64,000 nucleotides of DNA from Allosediminivita pacifica (GCF_003054175.1 NZ_QBKN01000005.1:124001-188000), one strand, 5' to 3'. Positions 29,222-38,893 are shown, counted from the stretch's first letter. The notes: generated by a model not told the origin, from the letters alone. Translations and numbers: made by a program.

Positions 29222-30340
29222 ATGTCCGATCAACTGGAGCTGGCTGCTGGAACGCTTTGGCCCCGCTGGGTGCCTGAACAAATCTGTCTCTATCTCGCGC
29301 ACACTGAACTGGGGACGCCGATCCGCGCCCTGGCCCGTGGAGCAGGCTGCCACGCCTCCACGGTGCTTCGGCAGGTGCGCCGGGTGGAGACCTGGCGGGA
29401 TGACCCGCTGATCGACGCGGGCCTGCGTCGCCTGGGCGCCCTGGGGGGCCTCCCGGAGATCGAGAAGAGGACGAGGGGAGACGCTGCCATGGAAGTTGAA
29501 AGCTTGAAGGCGGGCGGGGTCGACGAGGCCACGCTCACGCGGGAGGCGGGGCGTGTGCTGCGCCGGCTCTGCGAGCCCGGGGCGGTGCTGGCCGTGGCAC
29601 CGGGCATGGAGAAGGCCGTGGTCGTGCGCGACACGCCTGCCGGCGCGAGCACGCGCACGGCGGTGGTCGACACGCCGGTGGCGCAGGCGCTGGCCCTGAA
29701 GGGGTGGATCACCTGCGACGAACCGAAGGCCAAGGTGTCGCGCTACCGGGTCACATCGGCGGGGCGTACGGCGCTGAACAGGCTGGTGGCCGAGCGCGAG
29801 AACCAGGTGCGCGGTTTTGCCGAGGCGCAGGCCGGGTTCGAGAACGGACGGGCGGCAGACGAGGCGCTGAGTGCCTTCGAGGCCGCCCCGCGGAACCGAA
29901 AGTCGCGCTTTGCCCTGGCCGACAGCCCGCTCGCGGCGCTTGCACGTCGCCGGGACAAGGACGGCAAGCCCTTCCTGCCGGAGCGGCTGGTCTCGGCAGG
30001 AGAGCGGCTGCGGGAGGATTTCGAACTGGCACAGATGGACCCCTCGGGCACCCAGAACTGGGAGCACCTGATGTCGGGAAAGATCGACGGCTGCGGGACG
30101 AGCGGCGCGGGGGGCACGATCGACGCCAAGGCGCGGCTGCGCGCTGCGCTTGCCGATCTCGGCCCGGGGCTTGGCGACGTGGCGCTGCAGTGCTGCTGCT
30201 ATCTCGAAGGGCTGGAGACCACGGAAAAGCGGCTGGGGTGGTCCGCGCGGTCGGGAAAGGTCGTGCTGCGCATCGCGTTGCAGCGGCTGCGACGTCACTA
30301 CGACGAACTGGGCGCACGGGGGGGCGACCTGATCGGCTAG
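29222..30340 (+). CDS. Helix-turn-helix / DUF6456 domain protein
   Basis: 372 residues from the ATG at 29222, preceded by AGAGG; a TTG at 29204 is the only earlier option. Residues about 10-60 (ICLYLAHTELGTPIRALARGAGCHASTVLRQVRRVE) look like a helix-turn-helix. The middle contains a winged-helix-like stretch (LALKGWITCDEPKAKVSRYRVTSAGRTALNRL), and the C-terminal ~130 residues are the DUF6456 region (SPLAALARRRDKDGKPFLPERLVSAGERLREDFELAQM, ALADLGPGLGDVALQCCCYLEGLE). A putative DNA-binding protein of unknown target. Confidence is high that it is a gene, moderate for the family. Confidence 0.8.
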   Translation: MSDQLELAAGTLWPRWVPEQICLYLAHTELGTPIRALARGAGCHASTVLRQVRRVETWRDDPLIDAGLRRLGALGGLPEIEKRTRGDAAMEVESLKAGGVDEATLTREAGRVLRRLCEPGAVLAVAPGMEKAVVVRDTPAGASTRTAVVDTPVAQALALKGWITCDEPKAKVSRYRVTSAGRTALNRLVAERENQVRGFAEAQAGFENGRAADEALSAFEAAPRNRKSRFALADSPLAALARRRDKDGKPFLPERLVSAGERLREDFELAQMDPSGTQNWEHLMSGKIDGCGTSGAGGTIDAKARLRAALADLGPGLGDVALQCCCYLEGLETTEKRLGWSARSGKVVLRIALQRLRRHYDELGARGGDLIG

Positions 30341-30362
30341 GCGCCGCGGAGGTGGGCACGAA

Positions 30363-30393
30363 AAAGGGCGGCAGCGCCTGGCTGCCGCCCTTG
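30363..30393. terminator. Bidirectional terminator between DUF6456 gene and katA
   Basis: AAGGGCGGCAGC / GCTGCCGCCCTT perfect stem with a short loop and an A-run on the left, so it works on the minus strand (katA) with a T-run and also faces the plus-strand gene. Confidence 0.8.
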
Positions 30394-30410
30394 TCATGTC
30401 TGCCGGTCGC

Positions 30411-31901
30411 TTACTCGGCCGCGGTGACCGGCGTGCTGTCGGTAACCGGGATGGCGGGCTGCGATTCCGAGGCCTCGCGCACACCCTTTTCGTAGTCGGG
30501 GTGCACGCGGCCCAGCACGGCGTACCAGCGTTCCTTCACGCTGTCCGAGCAGGGCGCCATGGCGCCGGCCATGTTCTGGTGCAGGCGCTTGCGTTCGTCG
30601 TCGCTCAGCACCTCGGCATAGAGCTTGCGGGGCTGGACGAAGTCCTCGTCGGTGATCACCTGCGGATGGCGGAAGGCCTCGGCGTCGATCTTCATCGGAG
30701 GCTCCTGCACCGCAGGATCGGCGCGCGGCGCGTCCTCGTACTGGTTCGGCTCGTAGTAGGCGTTGGGATTGCCCGTGTCGTTGCGGAAGAACCGCATCGC
30801 GCCGTCCTTGTGATAGTGGTGCACGTCCGCCTTGGGCGCGTTGGCGGGCAGCGCTTCGTAATGGGTGCCGAGACGGTAGCGGTGGGCGTCGGCATAGGCG
30901 AAAATCCGGGCCTGCAGCATCTTGTCGGGCGAGAAGCCGATGCCCGGCACGACGTTCGACGGGCTGTAGGCGGCGTTCTCGACGAACTGGAAGTAGTTCT
31001 CGGGGTTGCGGTTCATCTCGAGCTCGCCGACCTCGATCAGCGGGTAGTCGCTGTGCGGCCAGACCTTGGTGAGATCGAAGGGGTTGAAGCCGCAGGTCTC
31101 GGCCTCTTGCTCGGGCATGACCTGGATGAAGAGCGTCCACTTGGGATACTCGCCCGCCTCGATCGCGTTGAAGAGATCCTCTTGGTAGCTGTCGCGGGTG
31201 GAGCCGATGAGGCGCTCGGCTTCCTCGTTAGTGTAGGTCTTGTGGCCCTGGTGGGTGCGGAAGTGGAACTTCACCCAGTGGCGCACGCCGTCCTTGTTCC
31301 ACATGGAGAAGGTGTGGCTGCCGTAGCCGTTCATGTGCATCGGGTTCTTCGGGATGCCGCGATCGGACATCAGGATGGTGACCTGGTGCACGGATTCCGG
31401 CTGGCCGGCCCAGAAGTCGAACATTGCCTCGGGCGAGCGCAGGTTGGTCTTGGGATGGCGTTTTTGCGTGCGGATGAAGTCGGGGAACTTGTAGGCGTCG
31501 CGGACGAAGAAGATGGGGGTGTTGTTGCCCACCATGTCCCAGTTGCCCTGTTCGGTGAAGAACTTGAGCGAGAAGCCCCGCACGTCGCGTTCGGCATCGG
31601 CGGCGCCCTGTTCCCCGGCGACGGTGGACCAGCGCGACAGCACCTCGGTCTTCTTGCCCACCTCGGAGAAGAGGTCTGCGCAGGTGTATTGGGTAATGTC
31701 GTGGGTGACGGTGAAGGTGCCCTGCGCGCCCCAGCCCTTGGCGTGCACGACGCGTTCGGGAATGCGTTCGCGGTTCTGGTGGGCCAGCTTCTCGATCAGC
31801 TGGTAGTCCTCCAGCAGGAGCGGGCCGCGGGGGCCGGCGGTCTTGGAGGTTTCGTTGCTGGGAACGGTGGCGCCGGCGGTCGTTGTCAGACGTTGGCTCA
31901 T
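30411..31901 (-). CDS. katA: Heme catalase
   Basis: 496 residues, small-subunit monofunctional catalase. Active-site region [18 protein letters not shown] holds the catalytic His, [18 protein letters not shown] the Asn, and the proximal heme ligand is in the [14 protein letters not shown] motif (Tyr). Decomposes hydrogen peroxide. The upstream region contains a pair of ATGGTTTC direct repeats, possibly an operator. Convergent with the DUF6456 gene. Confidence 0.95.
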   Translation of the reverse strand: MSQRLTTTAGATVPSNETSKTAGPRGPLLLEDYQLIEKLAHQNRERIPERVVHAKGWGAQGTFTVTHDITQYTCADLFSEVGKKTEVLSRWSTVAGEQGAADAERDVRGFSLKFFTEQGNWDMVGNNTPIFFVRDAYKFPDFIRTQKRHPKTNLRSPEAMFDFWAGQPESVHQVTILMSDRGIPKNPMHMNGYGSHTFSMWNKDGVRHWVKFHFRTHQGHKTYTNEEAERLIGSTRDSYQEDLFNAIEAGEYPKWTLFIQVMPEQEAETCGFNPFDLTKVWPHSDYPLIEVGELEMNRNPENYFQFVENAAYSPSNVVPGIGFSPDKMLQARIFAYADAHRYRLGTHYEALPANAPKADVHHYHKDGAMRFFRNDTGNPNAYYEPNQYEDAPRADPAVQEPPMKIDAEAFRHPQVITDEDFVQPRKLYAEVLSDDERKRLHQNMAGAMAPCSDSVKERWYAVLGRVHPDYEKGVREASESQPAIPVTDSTPVTAAE

Positions 31902-31953
31902 GAGACGGATCTCCCTTTGGCTGATCTCACCGGGCCAACAGGCGGGATGTCAT

Positions 31954-31982
31954 ATGGTTTCATTGGATTTTCGGATGGTTTC
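31954..31982. promoter_or_regulatory. Direct repeat in the katA upstream region
   Basis: ATGGTTTC at 31954-31961 and again at 31975-31982, 21 bases (two helical turns) apart, 53-81 bases upstream of katA. The position suits a transcription-factor site for peroxide control. No regulator can be assigned from sequence. Confidence 0.35.
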
Positions 31983-32116
31983 GATAAGGCTTGACTATGG
32001 CGCAAGGCGGGGTTGCGCGCTGCGCCGCAGTGCCGCCGGTCGCAAGGGTGGAAATCCGCGTGAGAGGCGCCTACTGTCCCCAGAACCGATCCTCTCCCCA
32101 CACCGGAGACAAGCTC

Positions 32117-33067
32117 TTGCGCGATCTCAAGATTCCCCAGTCCCGCCACCCCGAAAAGGCGCATCGTCCCGACAATGCGCAGCCCAAGAAACCCGACTGG
32201 ATCCGGGTGAAGGCGCCCGGGGGGCAGGGTTACAACGAGACCCGGCGCATCATGCGCGAGCACAACCTGACCACGGTCTGCGAGGAAGCGGGCTGTCCCA
32301 ACGCAGGCGAATGCTGGAACGCGGGTCATGCCACCATGATGATCATGGGCGAGGTCTGCACCCGCGGCTGCACCTTCTGCAACGTGGCCACGGGCCGTCC
32401 CGACACGCTCGACGTCTTCGAGCCGGGACGTGTGGCCGACGCGGTGGAGAAGCTGGGGCTGAACCACGTGGTGATCACCTCGGTTGACCGCGACGACCTC
32501 GACGACGGCGGGGCGGAGCATTTCGCGCAGACGATCCGGGCGATCCGACATCGCGCGCCCGGCACAACGATCGAGATCCTGACGCCGGACTTCCTGAAGT
32601 GCGGGCCCGAGGCACTGGAAATCGTGGTCGCGGCGCGGCCGGACGTGTTCAACCACAACCTCGAGACGGTGCCGGGGCTTTATACCTCGGTGCGGCCGGG
32701 GGCGCGGTATTTCCACTCGCTGCGGCTGCTGCAACGGGTGAAGGAGATAGACCCGTCGATCTTCACCAAGTCGGGCATCATGGTGGGGCTCGGCGAGGAG
32801 CGCCCGCAGGTGCTGCAGGTCATGGACGACATGCGCGCCGCGGACGTCGATTTCCTGACCATCGGCCAGTACCTTCAGCCCACGCCCAAGCACCACGCCG
32901 TGGACCGGTTCGTGACCCCCGAGGAGTTCGCGGGCTACGAGAAGTCGGCTTGGGGCAAAGGGTTCCTGATGGTTTCGGCCACGCCGCTGACGCGGTCGAG
33001 CTACCACGCGGGCGACGATTTCGAGAAGCTCCGCGCCGCGCGCGAAAAGCAGCTGGCGACGGCGTGA
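32117..33067 (+). CDS. lipA: Lipoyl synthase
   Basis: Radical SAM enzyme that inserts two sulfurs into octanoyl groups on lipoyl domains. 316 residues. The auxiliary cluster motif has Cys55, Cys60 and Cys66 ([12 protein letters not shown]); the radical SAM motif CTRGCTFC has Cys81, Cys85 and Cys88. The start is a TTG at 32117 with GGAGA seven bases before it, giving the usual N-terminus ([21 protein letters not shown]). The frame is open further upstream to 31991, but that would run into the katA promoter. Confidence 0.94.
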   Translation: MRDLKIPQSRHPEKAHRPDNAQPKKPDWIRVKAPGGQGYNETRRIMREHNLTTVCEEAGCPNAGECWNAGHATMMIMGEVCTRGCTFCNVATGRPDTLDVFEPGRVADAVEKLGLNHVVITSVDRDDLDDGGAEHFAQTIRAIRHRAPGTTIEILTPDFLKCGPEALEIVVAARPDVFNHNLETVPGLYTSVRPGARYFHSLRLLQRVKEIDPSIFTKSGIMVGLGEERPQVLQVMDDMRAADVDFLTIGQYLQPTPKHHAVDRFVTPEEFAGYEKSAWGKGFLMVSATPLTRSSYHAGDDFEKLRAAREKQLATA

Positions 33068-33128
33068 TCTGCCGGGGCTGATCCAGCGGTGCGCTACCGC
33101 GCGCTGTGATTCCGCGAGTTGAGAGGCG

Positions 33129-33159
33129 ACGCCCGGTTTTCCGCCGGGCGTTTTCTTTT
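33129..33159 (+). terminator. Rho-independent terminator of lipA
   Basis: ACGCCCGG / CCGGGCGT stem, then TTTTCTTTT. Confidence 0.87.
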
Positions 33160-33196
33160 GTCGGGGTCTAGGGCTTGGGTCTCACCAGACCGAAGA

Positions 33197-33367
33197 GCTT
33201 CGGCCCGGGGCCACCCGACGCCTCTTCTGCCTTGGCAGGCGCTGCCGTCCCGCCCAAGCAAAATCGCCCGTCTCCCCGCGAGGCGGGGCCCCTCGGGGAT
33301 TTGGCTTGGCCGTGCCGTCATCGCCCGCCTTGTGGGGCAGAGGCGACGGGCGGCTCCGGACCGAAGG
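33197..33367. repeat. 171-base imperfect inverted repeat
   Basis: The left arm from 33198 and the right arm read backward from 33366 pair at 24 of the first 28 positions. After a short mismatched stretch they pair again at about 21 of 28 (ending near 33262 and 33301). The apex at about 33270-33300 has its own GC hairpin (CCCCGCGAGGCGGGG). The right arm starts a few bases past the stop codon of the cytochrome gene. Confidence 0.6.
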
Positions 33368-33373
33368 CCGGGG

Positions 33374-34261
33374 CTACTCGGCGGGGGCGGGCAGGGCCTT
33401 GACGTAGGCGGCGACGGCCTGACGGTCTTCGGCGGGAAGCTTGGCGAAGTTCTCAATCACCTCGACCATGTGGCCGCCGGCGCTGTCGAAGTCGGGCGTG
33501 AATCCGGTTTCCAGGTAATAGGCGATGTCGCCCGCGGACCAGTCGAGATGGTCGGGCGTGAGGCCGGGAATGCGGCCATCTCCGCTGGGGTTGGCAGCAC
33601 CCGCCAGCCAGGCGTCACGGTCGAGCCCGCCGAGCGCGTTGCGCGGGGTGTGGCACTCGCCGCAATGGGCCAGCGCCTCGACCAGATAGCGGCCGCGTTC
33701 GAGTTCGGGGGGCTCGACATCCTCGATCACCCATGAGGGGTCGACGAACAGCACTTTCCAGCCGCCGACGGCGCGGCGGATGTTGAAGGGGAAGGCGACC
33801 TCGTGCGGCTGCGACTCTGCCTGCGTGGGCGGCAGCGTCTGCATGTAGGCCCAGAGGTCGGCGATGTCCTGTTCACGTATGTGGGTGTAGGCGGCGTAGG
33901 GGAAGGCGGGGTAGTAGTGGCTGCCTTCGGGCGAGACGCCGCGCAGGAGGGCGTTCGCAAAATCCTCGAAGCTCCAGTCGCCGATGCCATGGTCCGGATC
34001 GGGCGAGATGTTGGGCGCGTGGAAGGTGCCGAAGTCGGAGGGGAAGGCCTGGCCCCCGGCGAGCACGAGCTTGTCGTCGCTGTCGGGCGCGTGGTGGCAG
34101 GAGGCGCAGCCGGCAGCGGTGAAGACGGCTTCGCCGGCGTCCGCGTCCCCGGTGAGCCCCTCGAGCCGGTCGGCGGCGACGCGGGAGGGGGCGGTGAGCC
34201 AGAAGCCGAGCCCGGCGGCGCCGAGCGCCGCCAGGAGTAGGACCAGTAGGACGCGCTTCAT
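33374..34261 (-). CDS. Membrane-anchored diheme cytochrome c
   Basis: 295 residues. N-terminal signal/anchor (about 1-24). Two heme-binding sites: CASCH (52-56) and CGECH (near 200), each followed by a cytochrome c fold with candidate Met ligands. Resembles the cytochrome subunit of periplasmic alcohol/aldehyde-type dehydrogenases, but no dehydrogenase is adjacent. It follows the cytochrome c' gene by six bases on the same strand, so they are probably co-transcribed. Confidence 0.86.
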   Translation of the reverse strand: MKRVLLVLLLAALGAAGLGFWLTAPSRVAADRLEGLTGDADAGEAVFTAAGCASCHHAPDSDDKLVLAGGQAFPSDFGTFHAPNISPDPDHGIGDWSFEDFANALLRGVSPEGSHYYPAFPYAAYTHIREQDIADLWAYMQTLPPTQAESQPHEVAFPFNIRRAVGGWKVLFVDPSWVIEDVEPPELERGRYLVEALAHCGECHTPRNALGGLDRDAWLAGAANPSGDGRIPGLTPDHLDWSAGDIAYYLETGFTPDFDSAGGHMVEVIENFAKLPAEDRQAVAAYVKALPAPAE

Positions 34262-34267
34262 GCCGGA

Positions 34268-34726
34268 TCAGTCGTCGGACTGGCGGTAGCTGTCGTGGCA
34301 GTCGCCGCAGGCGCCGCCGAGTGCGCGCATGGCGGGGCCGATCGCCTCGGCGCCTTCGGCCGCGGCGGTCTGCATGCCCTCGGCCGCTTCGGCGAGCGCT
34401 TCCCACTTCGCGAAGAAATCGTCCTGGTCTTCCCAGATGGCGGGCAGGGCGCGGGTATCGTCGCGGTCCTCGGTGCTGGTGCCCTCGGGCCAGAGGATGG
34501 GCTGGTGGACCATCGAGATGGCGACGATCGAATCGGCCGCGTCGGTGGCGGTCGCCTCGTCGTATTCGGCATTGCCGCGGGCGATGTCGCCGAGGATGCC
34601 GAGGTTGAGGGCCAGGGTGTTGAACTGGCCCTGGCGCGCCTTGACGGCCATGTCGGCCTGCTGCGCGATGGCGGTGGTGCCGGCGAGCGCGGCCGCGGCG
34701 GTCAGGAGGGCAAGTGTCTTTTTCAT
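34268..34726 (-). CDS. cycP: Cytochrome c' (class II cytochrome c)
   Basis: 152 residues with signal peptide (cleavage near AIAQQ, about 22). Four-helix-bundle composition and a single C-terminal heme site CGDCH at 140-144 are the class II arrangement. Cytochromes c' bind NO and related gases in the periplasm. A 24-base dyad lies 27-50 bases upstream. First gene of a two-cytochrome operon. Confidence 0.86.
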   Translation of the reverse strand: MKKTLALLTAAAALAGTTAIAQQADMAVKARQGQFNTLALNLGILGDIARGNAEYDEATATDAADSIVAISMVHQPILWPEGTSTEDRDDTRALPAIWEDQDDFFAKWEALAEAAEGMQTAAAEGAEAIGPAMRALGGACGDCHDSYRQSDD

Positions 34727-34752
34727 ATCGCTTTCCCTGTCGGATGGCTGAT

Positions 34753-34776
34753 TGTGTGACTGTGTCTAATCACACA
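34753..34776. promoter_or_regulatory. Dyad in the cytochrome c' promoter region
   Basis: Perfect seven-base arms TGTGTGA and TCACACA with ten bases between. Arms are like CRP/FNR-family half-sites, but the spacing (N10 rather than N6 for TGTGA/TCACA) is not canonical. Located where a promoter operator would be. Confidence 0.45.
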
Positions 34777-34869
34777 TCAAAACGCTAGCGTAACAGATCC
34801 GTCAGTCCACCTCACGTTCCCGTCAGACGTGTGGGCTGATGCGCGGGGCTCTGCCGGATCCGGTTGCGC

Positions 34870-35409
34870 TCAGTCGGTGAAGCGGACCTTGCCGATGTAG
34901 GGCAGGTTGCGGTTGCGCTGGGCGTAGTCGATCCCGTAGCCGACGACGAATTCGTCGGGGATCTCGAAACCGGTCCAGTCGGCGCGGAAGTCGACTTCGC
35001 GGCGGGCGGGCTTGTCCAGCAGGGCAATGGTGCGCAGGCGGGCGGGATCGCGCGATTTCAGCAGGTTGGTCACGTGGTGCAGCGTGTGGCCGGTGTCGAC
35101 GATGTCCTCGACCACGAGCACGTCGCGGCCCTCGATGGGGCTGCGCAGGTCCTTGAGGATGCGCACCTCGCGCGAGGATTCCATGCCCGAGCCGTAGGAG
35201 GAGGCTTCGATGAAATCGACCTCGACGGGCAGGTTCAGCTCGCGCACGAGGTCGGCGATGAAGACGAAGCTGCCGCGCAGCAGGCCCACGACGACAAGCT
35301 TTTCGGTGTCGGCGAAGACGGCCTCGATCTCGTGCGAGAGGGCCTCGATGCGCGCGGCGATGGCCTTGGCCGAGATCATCTCATCGACCACATATGGACG
35401 TTGGGTCAT
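34870..35409 (-). CDS. hpt: Hypoxanthine phosphoribosyltransferase
   Basis: Purine salvage: hypoxanthine (and guanine) plus PRPP to IMP/GMP. 179 residues. PRPP-binding motif [15 protein letters not shown] near residues 98-112, [19 protein letters not shown] near 43-61 and the C-terminal [18 protein letters not shown] loop. The ATG at 35409 has GGGAA upstream. The frame is open much further, but only because it runs antisense to the next gene. Confidence 0.95.
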   Translation of the reverse strand: MTQRPYVVDEMISAKAIAARIEALSHEIEAVFADTEKLVVVGLLRGSFVFIADLVRELNLPVEVDFIEASSYGSGMESSREVRILKDLRSPIEGRDVLVVEDIVDTGHTLHHVTNLLKSRDPARLRTIALLDKPARREVDFRADWTGFEIPDEFVVGYGIDYAQRNRNLPYIGKVRFTD

Positions 35410-35481
35410 CCGGATTCCCTTGAAATTTCGGCCGCAGCATACGACATGTCGCGGCATTGTCACGGCCAGCGCGGGAGCATC

Positions 35482-35937
35482 ATGCCCACTCATTCCGAAA
35501 CGAGACGCCTGCCTTACACGCCCAAGCAGATGTACGATCTGGTGGCGGATGTCGGGTCCTATCCGGAGTTCCTGCCGTGGACAGCCGCGGCGCGCATCCG
35601 CTCGACCGAGGACAAGGGGGATCGCACCGAAATGCTCGCCGACCTGGTGATTTCCTTCAAGGTCTTCCGCGAGCGGTTCGGATCGCGCGTGACGCTTTAT
35701 CCGCAGGACAACCGCATCGATACCGAGTACCTGGACGGTCCGTTCAAGTACATGGAATCGAAGTGGGAATTCGAGCCCGCGGGCGACGAGGGCAAGGAAT
35801 GCGACGTGCACTTCCACGTGGATTTCGAGTTCAAGAACCGCATCCTGCAGGGCGCGGCGGGCATGTTCTTCTACGAGGCCATGCAGCGCATCGTGCGGGC
35901 CTTTGAGCGCCGCGCCGCAGAGCTCTACGGACGCTAG
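35482..35937 (+). CDS. RatA/Coq10-type START-domain protein
   Basis: 151 residues. [62 protein letters not shown] and [18 protein letters not shown] are the ubiquinone-binding Coq10/RatA polyketide-cyclase-like fold. Probably assists ubiquinone function; E. coli RatA has also been described as a ribosome-association toxin, which I would not transfer. The ATG follows GGGAGC. Confidence 0.9.
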   Translation: MPTHSETRRLPYTPKQMYDLVADVGSYPEFLPWTAAARIRSTEDKGDRTEMLADLVISFKVFRERFGSRVTLYPQDNRIDTEYLDGPFKYMESKWEFEPAGDEGKECDVHFHVDFEFKNRILQGAAGMFFYEAMQRIVRAFERRAAELYGR

Positions 35938-36016
35938 CGTCGCGTTAACCTTCTGATTCGAAAGAGGGTTTCTCGCCACTTTTGCGCCGGATTCGGAGCG
36001 CAAATCTCATCTTGAA

Positions 36017-36030
36017 GTAAGATCGCTTAC
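36017..36030. promoter_or_regulatory. 14-base perfect dyad before the disordered protein gene
   Basis: GTAAG-ATCG-CTTAC, ending 15 bases before the ATG at 36046. In an AT-richer leader; may be an operator or a leader hairpin. Confidence 0.3.
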
Positions 36031-36045
36031 GAAGAGGTGAATCCA

Positions 36046-36600
36046 ATGCTGCCGATTGCTGCCAGCACTCCTGGGGCATCGCCACTGTCGCAACCCCGCG
36101 CGTCGGGGGGCGAGAGTTACGGCGCAACGCCCAACGGGACCCGAAACCAGGAACCGAAATCCAACCTTGCCGCGCCGGCGCCCGCCGGAGCGGGCGCGTC
36201 GAGCATTGCCAATGCCGACAAGAGCCCGGCCCCCGGTCAGCCGGGCCTTGCCGAGGTCGTGCAGGCCAAGATCGCCTCATCCGAGGCGCAGGCCAAGAGC
36301 GAGCCCAACGTCGATCCCGCCTTCGAGAAACCCACCGTGCTGAAAGGCAAGGGTGTGAAGGAGATGGCGGAGGGGAATGACCAGCCCGCCGGTAGCGGGA
36401 TCGACCCGAACCCGCAGGGGCTGACGCGCGGCGGGCCCGCTGGGGTCGAGACCACCCGGAGCGCCGTTGCGCCTGAACCGGCACAGACGCCGGAAAGCGG
36501 TGAGAACGAGGATGTCACGCAGGCCGCCCGCGAGGGCTATGCCGGTGGCGTCGTGGCCACGGCTGATCCGGTCGAGCCCGGCTTGGTGCGCGCCGCCTGA
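36046..36600 (+). CDS. Disordered protein of unknown function
   Basis: 184 residues, rich in Ala, Pro, Gly, Ser, Glu, with no hydrophobic core or signal peptide. The middle PGLAEVVQAKIASSEAQAKSEPNVDPAFEKPTVLKGKGVKEMAEGND is the only helix-like part. GAGG at 36033-36036 fits the ATG at 36046 better than a GTG at 36037. Codon composition is that of a real gene. Not recognised. It ends 20 bases from the convergent pncC. Confidence 0.6.
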   Translation: MLPIAASTPGASPLSQPRASGGESYGATPNGTRNQEPKSNLAAPAPAGAGASSIANADKSPAPGQPGLAEVVQAKIASSEAQAKSEPNVDPAFEKPTVLKGKGVKEMAEGNDQPAGSGIDPNPQGLTRGGPAGVETTRSAVAPEPAQTPESGENEDVTQAAREGYAGGVVATADPVEPGLVRAA

Positions 36601-36619
36601 GCCACGCGCTGAGGGCGCG

Positions 36620-37093
36620 TCAGGACAGCGCCGCGCGGACCAGTTCCAACGCGCGCTGCGTGGCCGCCTGACGCACCTCGGCGCGGCCGATGGCGCCGAA
36701 TTCCTGCGTTTCGCTGGTGACCTCAGTGCCGATGGCGAGGCCGAAGCAGACGCGGCCCTCGGGCTTGTGTTCCGAGCCGCCGGGGCCCGCGATTCCACTG
36801 ATTGCGACGGCGATATGAGCGTCCGCGGCCACGCGGGCGCCGCGTGCCATTTGGCAGACGACTTCCTCGGAAACGGCGCCGTAGGCGGCCAGCGTGCCGG
36901 GAGAAACACCCAGCATCTCGGTCTTCGCTGCGTTGGAGTAGGTCACGTAGCCGCGTTGGAAGATGTCCGAGGATCCCGCGATGTCGGTGATCGCGGCGGA
37001 GACCATGCCCCCGGTGCAGCTTTCGGCTGTGGTGATGGTCCGGCCGCTGGCGCGGGCGAGGGCGAGGATCTCGGTGGCGAGTTGCTGGGTCAT
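36620..37093 (-). CDS. pncC: CinA C-terminal-type nicotinamide-nucleotide amidohydrolase
   Basis: 157 residues, the stand-alone CinA_C domain. TTAESCTGGMVSAAITDIAGSSDIFQRGYVTYSNAAKTEMLGV with catalytic Ser/Thr region, and AVAISGIAGPGGSEHKPEGRVCFG. Recycles NMN to nicotinate mononucleotide. Follows pgpA on the same strand after 13 bases. Confidence 0.93.
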   Translation of the reverse strand: MTQQLATEILALARASGRTITTAESCTGGMVSAAITDIAGSSDIFQRGYVTYSNAAKTEMLGVSPGTLAAYGAVSEEVVCQMARGARVAADAHIAVAISGIAGPGGSEHKPEGRVCFGLAIGTEVTSETQEFGAIGRAEVRQAATQRALELVRAALS

Positions 37094-37106
37094 GGACCCT
37101 CCTATC

Positions 37107-37592
37107 TCACATCAGGAACCCGTGCGCGATGGCCGCGAGCACCGCTGTGACGATCGTGGCGAAAACACCGGCGATCACGTCGTCGAGCATGACGCCCATC
37201 GCGCCGCCCGAGCGGTCGGCGCGCCCGACGAGCCAGGGTTTCCAGATGTCGAAGAGGCGGAAGAAGACGAAGGCGGAAAGAATGCCGGGCCAGAGGCGCA
37301 GCACGTCGATGCCCATGGCGGTGGCGCCGTAGCTGACCGTCAGAAGCGCGATCCACTGGCCCACTACCTCGTCCACGACGATCCACGAGGGGTCGTGATC
37401 GGTTGCGCCCTCGGTCAGCTTCTTGGTGGCGACGTAGCCGGCGGCGAAGAGGACGACGCCCGCGATGATGAGGAGCCAGACACCGCCGATGGCGTGCAGC
37501 AGCCAGGCCGCTGGCAGCGCCGCGAGCGAGCCCCAGGTGCCGGGGCCAGGGCGCAGGTAGCCGACGAAGAAGAACGAGGCGATCAGTTTCAT
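37107..37592 (-). CDS. pgpA: Phosphatidylglycerophosphatase A
   Basis: 161 residues. Inner-membrane phosphatase making phosphatidylglycerol. [16 protein letters not shown] near the N-terminus, [17 protein letters not shown] in the middle, [11 protein letters not shown] and [11 protein letters not shown] near the end are PgpA motifs. Its ATG overlaps the ispDF stop by four bases. Confidence 0.95.
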   Translation of the reverse strand: MKLIASFFFVGYLRPGPGTWGSLAALPAAWLLHAIGGVWLLIIAGVVLFAAGYVATKKLTEGATDHDPSWIVVDEVVGQWIALLTVSYGATAMGIDVLRLWPGILSAFVFFRLFDIWKPWLVGRADRSGGAMGVMLDDVIAGVFATIVTAVLAAIAHGFLM

Positions 37593-38719
37593 TGCGATAC
37601 CAGTGTCGCGGTGGCGAGCGCCGCGATCCCTTCTTCCCGGCCGGTGAAGCCGAGCCTTTCGGAGGTGGTGGCCTTGACCGAGACGCGGGACGTCTCGATC
37701 CCGAGGATGTCGGCGAGCGATTTGATCATCGCCTCGGCGTGCGGGCCGATCTTGGGGCGTTCGCAGACCAGCGTGACGTCGACGTTGGCGATCTTCATGC
37801 CGCGCTCGGCCACCATGTCGGCGGCGTGGCGCAGGAAGATGTGGCTGGCCGCGCCCTTCCATTGCGGGTCGCTGGGCGGGAAATGGCGGCCGATGTCGCC
37901 GGCGGCCAGCGCGCCGTAGATGGCGTCGGTCAAGGCATGCATGCCCACGTCGGCGTCGGAGTGGCCGTCGAGGCCGTGGGAATGCGGGACGTCCACGCCG
38001 CAGAGGGTGACGTGGCCTCCGGGGCCGAAGCGGTGCACGTCGTAGCCGTTGCCGAGCCTTACATCCATCGCGCTCTCCAGGTATTGGGCGGCGCGGGCGA
38101 AGTCGTCCGGGCCGGTGATCTTCAGGTTGAACTCGTCGCCCGGGACAATGGCGATGTCGAGTGCGGCATCTCGCGCCACCTGCACGTCGTCGGCGGCGCC
38201 GCCCGGGTGGGCGCGGTGCGCTGCGAGGATCTGCGCAAAGCGGAAGCCCTGCGGGGTCTGGGCGCGGAAGAGCCCGGTGCGGTCCTGCGTGCCGGTCACC
38301 TGTCCCCTGGCGCCGGTCCAGAGCGCGTCGGTGACGGGCAGGGCGGGGGCGGCGCCGGGGGAGCGGTTAAGCGCGGCGATGACCGCGTCGATGGTGTTGC
38401 GCGAGACGCAAGGCCGCGCCACGTCGTGGATCAGTACCACATCGGGCGGATCGCTGGCCAACGCCTCGAGCCCTGCGAGCACCGAGGCGGCGCGGTCATG
38501 GCCGCCGGGGACAAGCTCGACATCGAGGCCGTGGGAGGCGGCCTGCGCGAGATCCGCGTCATCGGGGTGGATGACCATGACAAGCCGGTCGAGATGTGCG
38601 AAGGCGTCCAGCGTCCAGGCCGCCACAGGGCGGCAGGCAACATCGCGCCACTGCTTGGGCAAGGGGCCTCCGGCCCGCTGTCCGCGCCCGGCCGCCACGA
38701 TCACGGCTGCTGTCTTCAT
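37589..38719 (-). CDS. ispDF: Bifunctional MEP-pathway enzyme IspDF
   Basis: 376 residues. The N-terminal half is the cytidylyltransferase IspD ([55 protein letters not shown]). The C-terminal part from about residue 220 is the cyclodiphosphate synthase IspF ([61 protein letters not shown]). Fusion is common in alphaproteobacteria. The start at 38719 ([13 protein letters not shown]) is chosen over 38770. Confidence 0.96.
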   Translation of the reverse strand: MKTAAVIVAAGRGQRAGGPLPKQWRDVACRPVAAWTLDAFAHLDRLVMVIHPDDADLAQAASHGLDVELVPGGHDRAASVLAGLEALASDPPDVVLIHDVARPCVSRNTIDAVIAALNRSPGAAPALPVTDALWTGARGQVTGTQDRTGLFRAQTPQGFRFAQILAAHRAHPGGAADDVQVARDAALDIAIVPGDEFNLKITGPDDFARAAQYLESAMDVRLGNGYDVHRFGPGGHVTLCGVDVPHSHGLDGHSDADVGMHALTDAIYGALAAGDIGRHFPPSDPQWKGAASHIFLRHAADMVAERGMKIANVDVTLVCERPKIGPHAEAMIKSLADILGIETSRVSVKATTSERLGFTGREEGIAALATATLVSQ

Positions 38720-38893
38720 CTGCGGTCCCTTTTGGCGACTGTCTCTAGGGCCTGCACCGGTCATGTGCAACGCGCCGGGGTGTTTCGCTCAATAATTGGG
38801 CAGCTGCCTCTTCCGCGCTTCCGAAAAGCGCGGCGAGCGTTGAAGGCGGGCAGGGGAGGCGTTAGCTGCAAAGCATATGCACAAGGAATAGGC

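Larger units (their letters stand above)
33068..33373. other. 306-base convergent intergenic region with large imperfect inverted repeat
   Basis: Contains the lipA terminator (33129-33159), a 14-bp palindrome CCGAAGAGCTTCGG (33190-33203) and the long inverted repeat 33197-33367. No open frame resembling a gene. Confidence 0.6.

Noticed and set aside
31860-31885. GGAAC...CGTT inside katA resembling an EcfG promoter
   Set aside because: The spacing is 15 rather than 16-17 and it points the wrong way within a coding region.
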